Shown: positions 34,698 through 35,540 of the stretch, one piece after another
Position numbering within the stretch: position 1 is the stretch's first letter
Layout: each line of letters begins with the position of its first letter
Assembly: GCA_030037215.1 (NCBI GenBank)
Contig: JASHRS010000096.1
Location: 1-35,540, forward strand
Direction: 5' to 3'
Length of the DNA: 35,540 nucleotides
DNA from: Silvibacterium sp.
Lineage (GTDB): Bacteria; Acidobacteriota; Terriglobia; Terriglobales; Acidobacteriaceae
Translations under genes and position numbers: made by a program
The notes under the pieces: model-generated
Database searches by the model: none
Told to the model about the DNA's origin: nothing
What the model saw: the letters and a program-made list of their open reading frames with translations, nothing else

Positions 34698-35540
34698 TCA
34701 AATCCCCAGCTTCTTCCAGATATTGTCCACCCTTGCTTTCGTCGCTGCGTCCATCTCGATCATCGGAGGCCACGACCGCGTGAATCCTTCCGCCGCCCAT
34801 TTGCGCGTCGCATCAATGCCCATCTTGCTGCCGTAATTCGGCATCCGCGACGCATGGTCCAGCGAATCCACCGGCCCAAGCGTGAATTGAATATCCCGCT
34901 CCGGATCAATATTGTTCGCAACCCGCAGCGTCACCTCGCCCAGGTCCTGAACGTCGCAATCCTCATCGACCACGACTACGCACTTGGTGAACATCGCCTG
35001 GCCCATCGCCCAGATGCCGTTCATCACCTTGCGCGCCTGCCCCGCGTAGCTCTTCTTGATCGAGACAATCATTAGGTTGTGAAAGACAGCTTCCACCGGC
35101 AGATTAATGTCCACAATCTCCGGCAGGGTCAGCCGCATCAGAGGCAGAAATATCCGCTCGACCGCCTTGCCCATCCACGCGTCTTCCATCGGAGGCTTGC
35201 CCACAATCGTTGACGCATACACCGGGTCCTTGCGGTGCGTAATACATGTGATGTGAAAGACCGGATACTCTTCTTCCATCGTGTAAAAGCCCGTGTGATC
35301 GCCAAAGGGACCCTCATCCCGCAACTCGTCCAGCTTCACGTAGCCTTCGAGCACAATCTCCGCCTGCGCCGGAACTTCAAGGTCCACTGTCTCGCACTTC
35401 ACCAGCTCCACCGGCTTCTGCCGCAGGAACCCCGCAATCAAAAACTCGTCCACCTCCGGCGGAGCCGGCACAATCGCCGCAAACGTCGTCGCCGGATCGG
35501 TCCCGATCGCCACCGCGACCTCCAGCCGGTTGTCCTTCAC
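34698..35540 (-). CDS. UbiD-family decarboxylase, N-terminus cut by the window edge
   Basis: The visible 280 residues are the C-terminal part of a UbiD-type decarboxylase, which uses prenylated FMN to remove aromatic or unsaturated carboxylates. The conserved block 'LRDEGPFGDHTGFYTMEEEY' contains the catalytic acidic residues, and 'PVYASTIVGKPPMEDAWMGK' and 'MTKCVVVVDEDCDV'-like stretches also fit. The first codon in the window is a GTG inside the typical 'LEVAVAIGTDPA' region, so the real start lies beyond the right edge. UbiD members act in ubiquinone or menaquinone synthesis or in aromatic acid breakdown. Proximity to NuoI makes quinone synthesis plausible, though this is an inference. Confidence 0.92.
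   Translation of the reverse strand: MKDNRLEVAVAIGTDPATTFAAIVPAPPEVDEFLIAGFLRQKPVELVKCETVDLEVPAQAEIVLEGYVKLDELRDEGPFGDHTGFYTMEEEYPVFHITCITHRKDPVYASTIVGKPPMEDAWMGKAVERIFLPLMRLTLPEIVDINLPVEAVFHNLMIVSIKKSYAGQARKVMNGIWAMGQAMFTKCVVVVDEDCDVQDLGEVTLRVANNIDPERDIQFTLGPVDSLDHASRMPNYGSKMGIDATRKWAAEGFTRSWPPMIEMDAATKARVDNIWKKLGI

Overview
The window looks like chromosome from an Acidobacteriota bacterium, probably class Terriglobia. The best marker is an ABC permease of the acidobacterial duplicated orphan permease (ADOP) type at 14350-16782. GC-rich, tightly packed genes and the mix of families (MsrPQ, NfeD/slipin, SPOR, DUF3467, NdvB-like synthase) fit this, but taxonomy is inferred from gene content only. 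No insertion sequence, phage gene or CRISPR array was seen.

Left end (55-2953, minus strand): a compact, translationally coupled operon that reads as a biosynthetic locus for a ribosomally made, modified peptide (RiPP). In order of transcription it holds a 59-residue precursor-like peptide, an S24/S26-type Ser/His peptidase without a membrane anchor, an HPr-kinase-like protein, a PqqD-type leader-binding protein and a radical SAM/SPASM enzyme. The combination of radical SAM chemistry, a peptide kinase and a dedicated peptidase is the most interesting thing in the window. The operon may continue past the left edge.

3122-8168 (minus strand): a secreted beta-propeller-like protein, a small Cys-rich protein, a DUF427 protein and the MsrP/MsrQ periplasmic methionine sulfoxide repair pair. 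At 8326-9126 (plus) lies a 2-keto-4-pentenoate hydratase-family gene.

9140-14124 (minus strand): a nucleotide-sugar operon (WbpA-like, WbpE-like, UDP-glucose dehydrogenase, UDP-glucuronate decarboxylase), which would supply aminated uronic acid, glucuronate and xylose donors for a surface polysaccharide. The ADOP permease follows.

17093-30130 (plus strand): tRNA-Leu(UAG), a DUF3467 protein, a GT39-like membrane glycosyltransferase, a TPR lipoprotein-like/secreted protein, the NfeD protease-slipin pair, a SPOR protein, then an ABC exporter and a 1490-residue NdvB-like synthase that carries the glycosyltransferase and cyclisation-type domains but not the C-terminal GH94 phosphorylase domain.

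30135-35540 (minus strand): cobalamin-dependent methionine synthase MetH, an isolated NuoI-type ferredoxin subunit, a DUF309 protein and a UbiD-family decarboxylase cut by the window edge. Several genes (17554, 19171, 34246) start directly after a good -10 box and appear to be leaderless.
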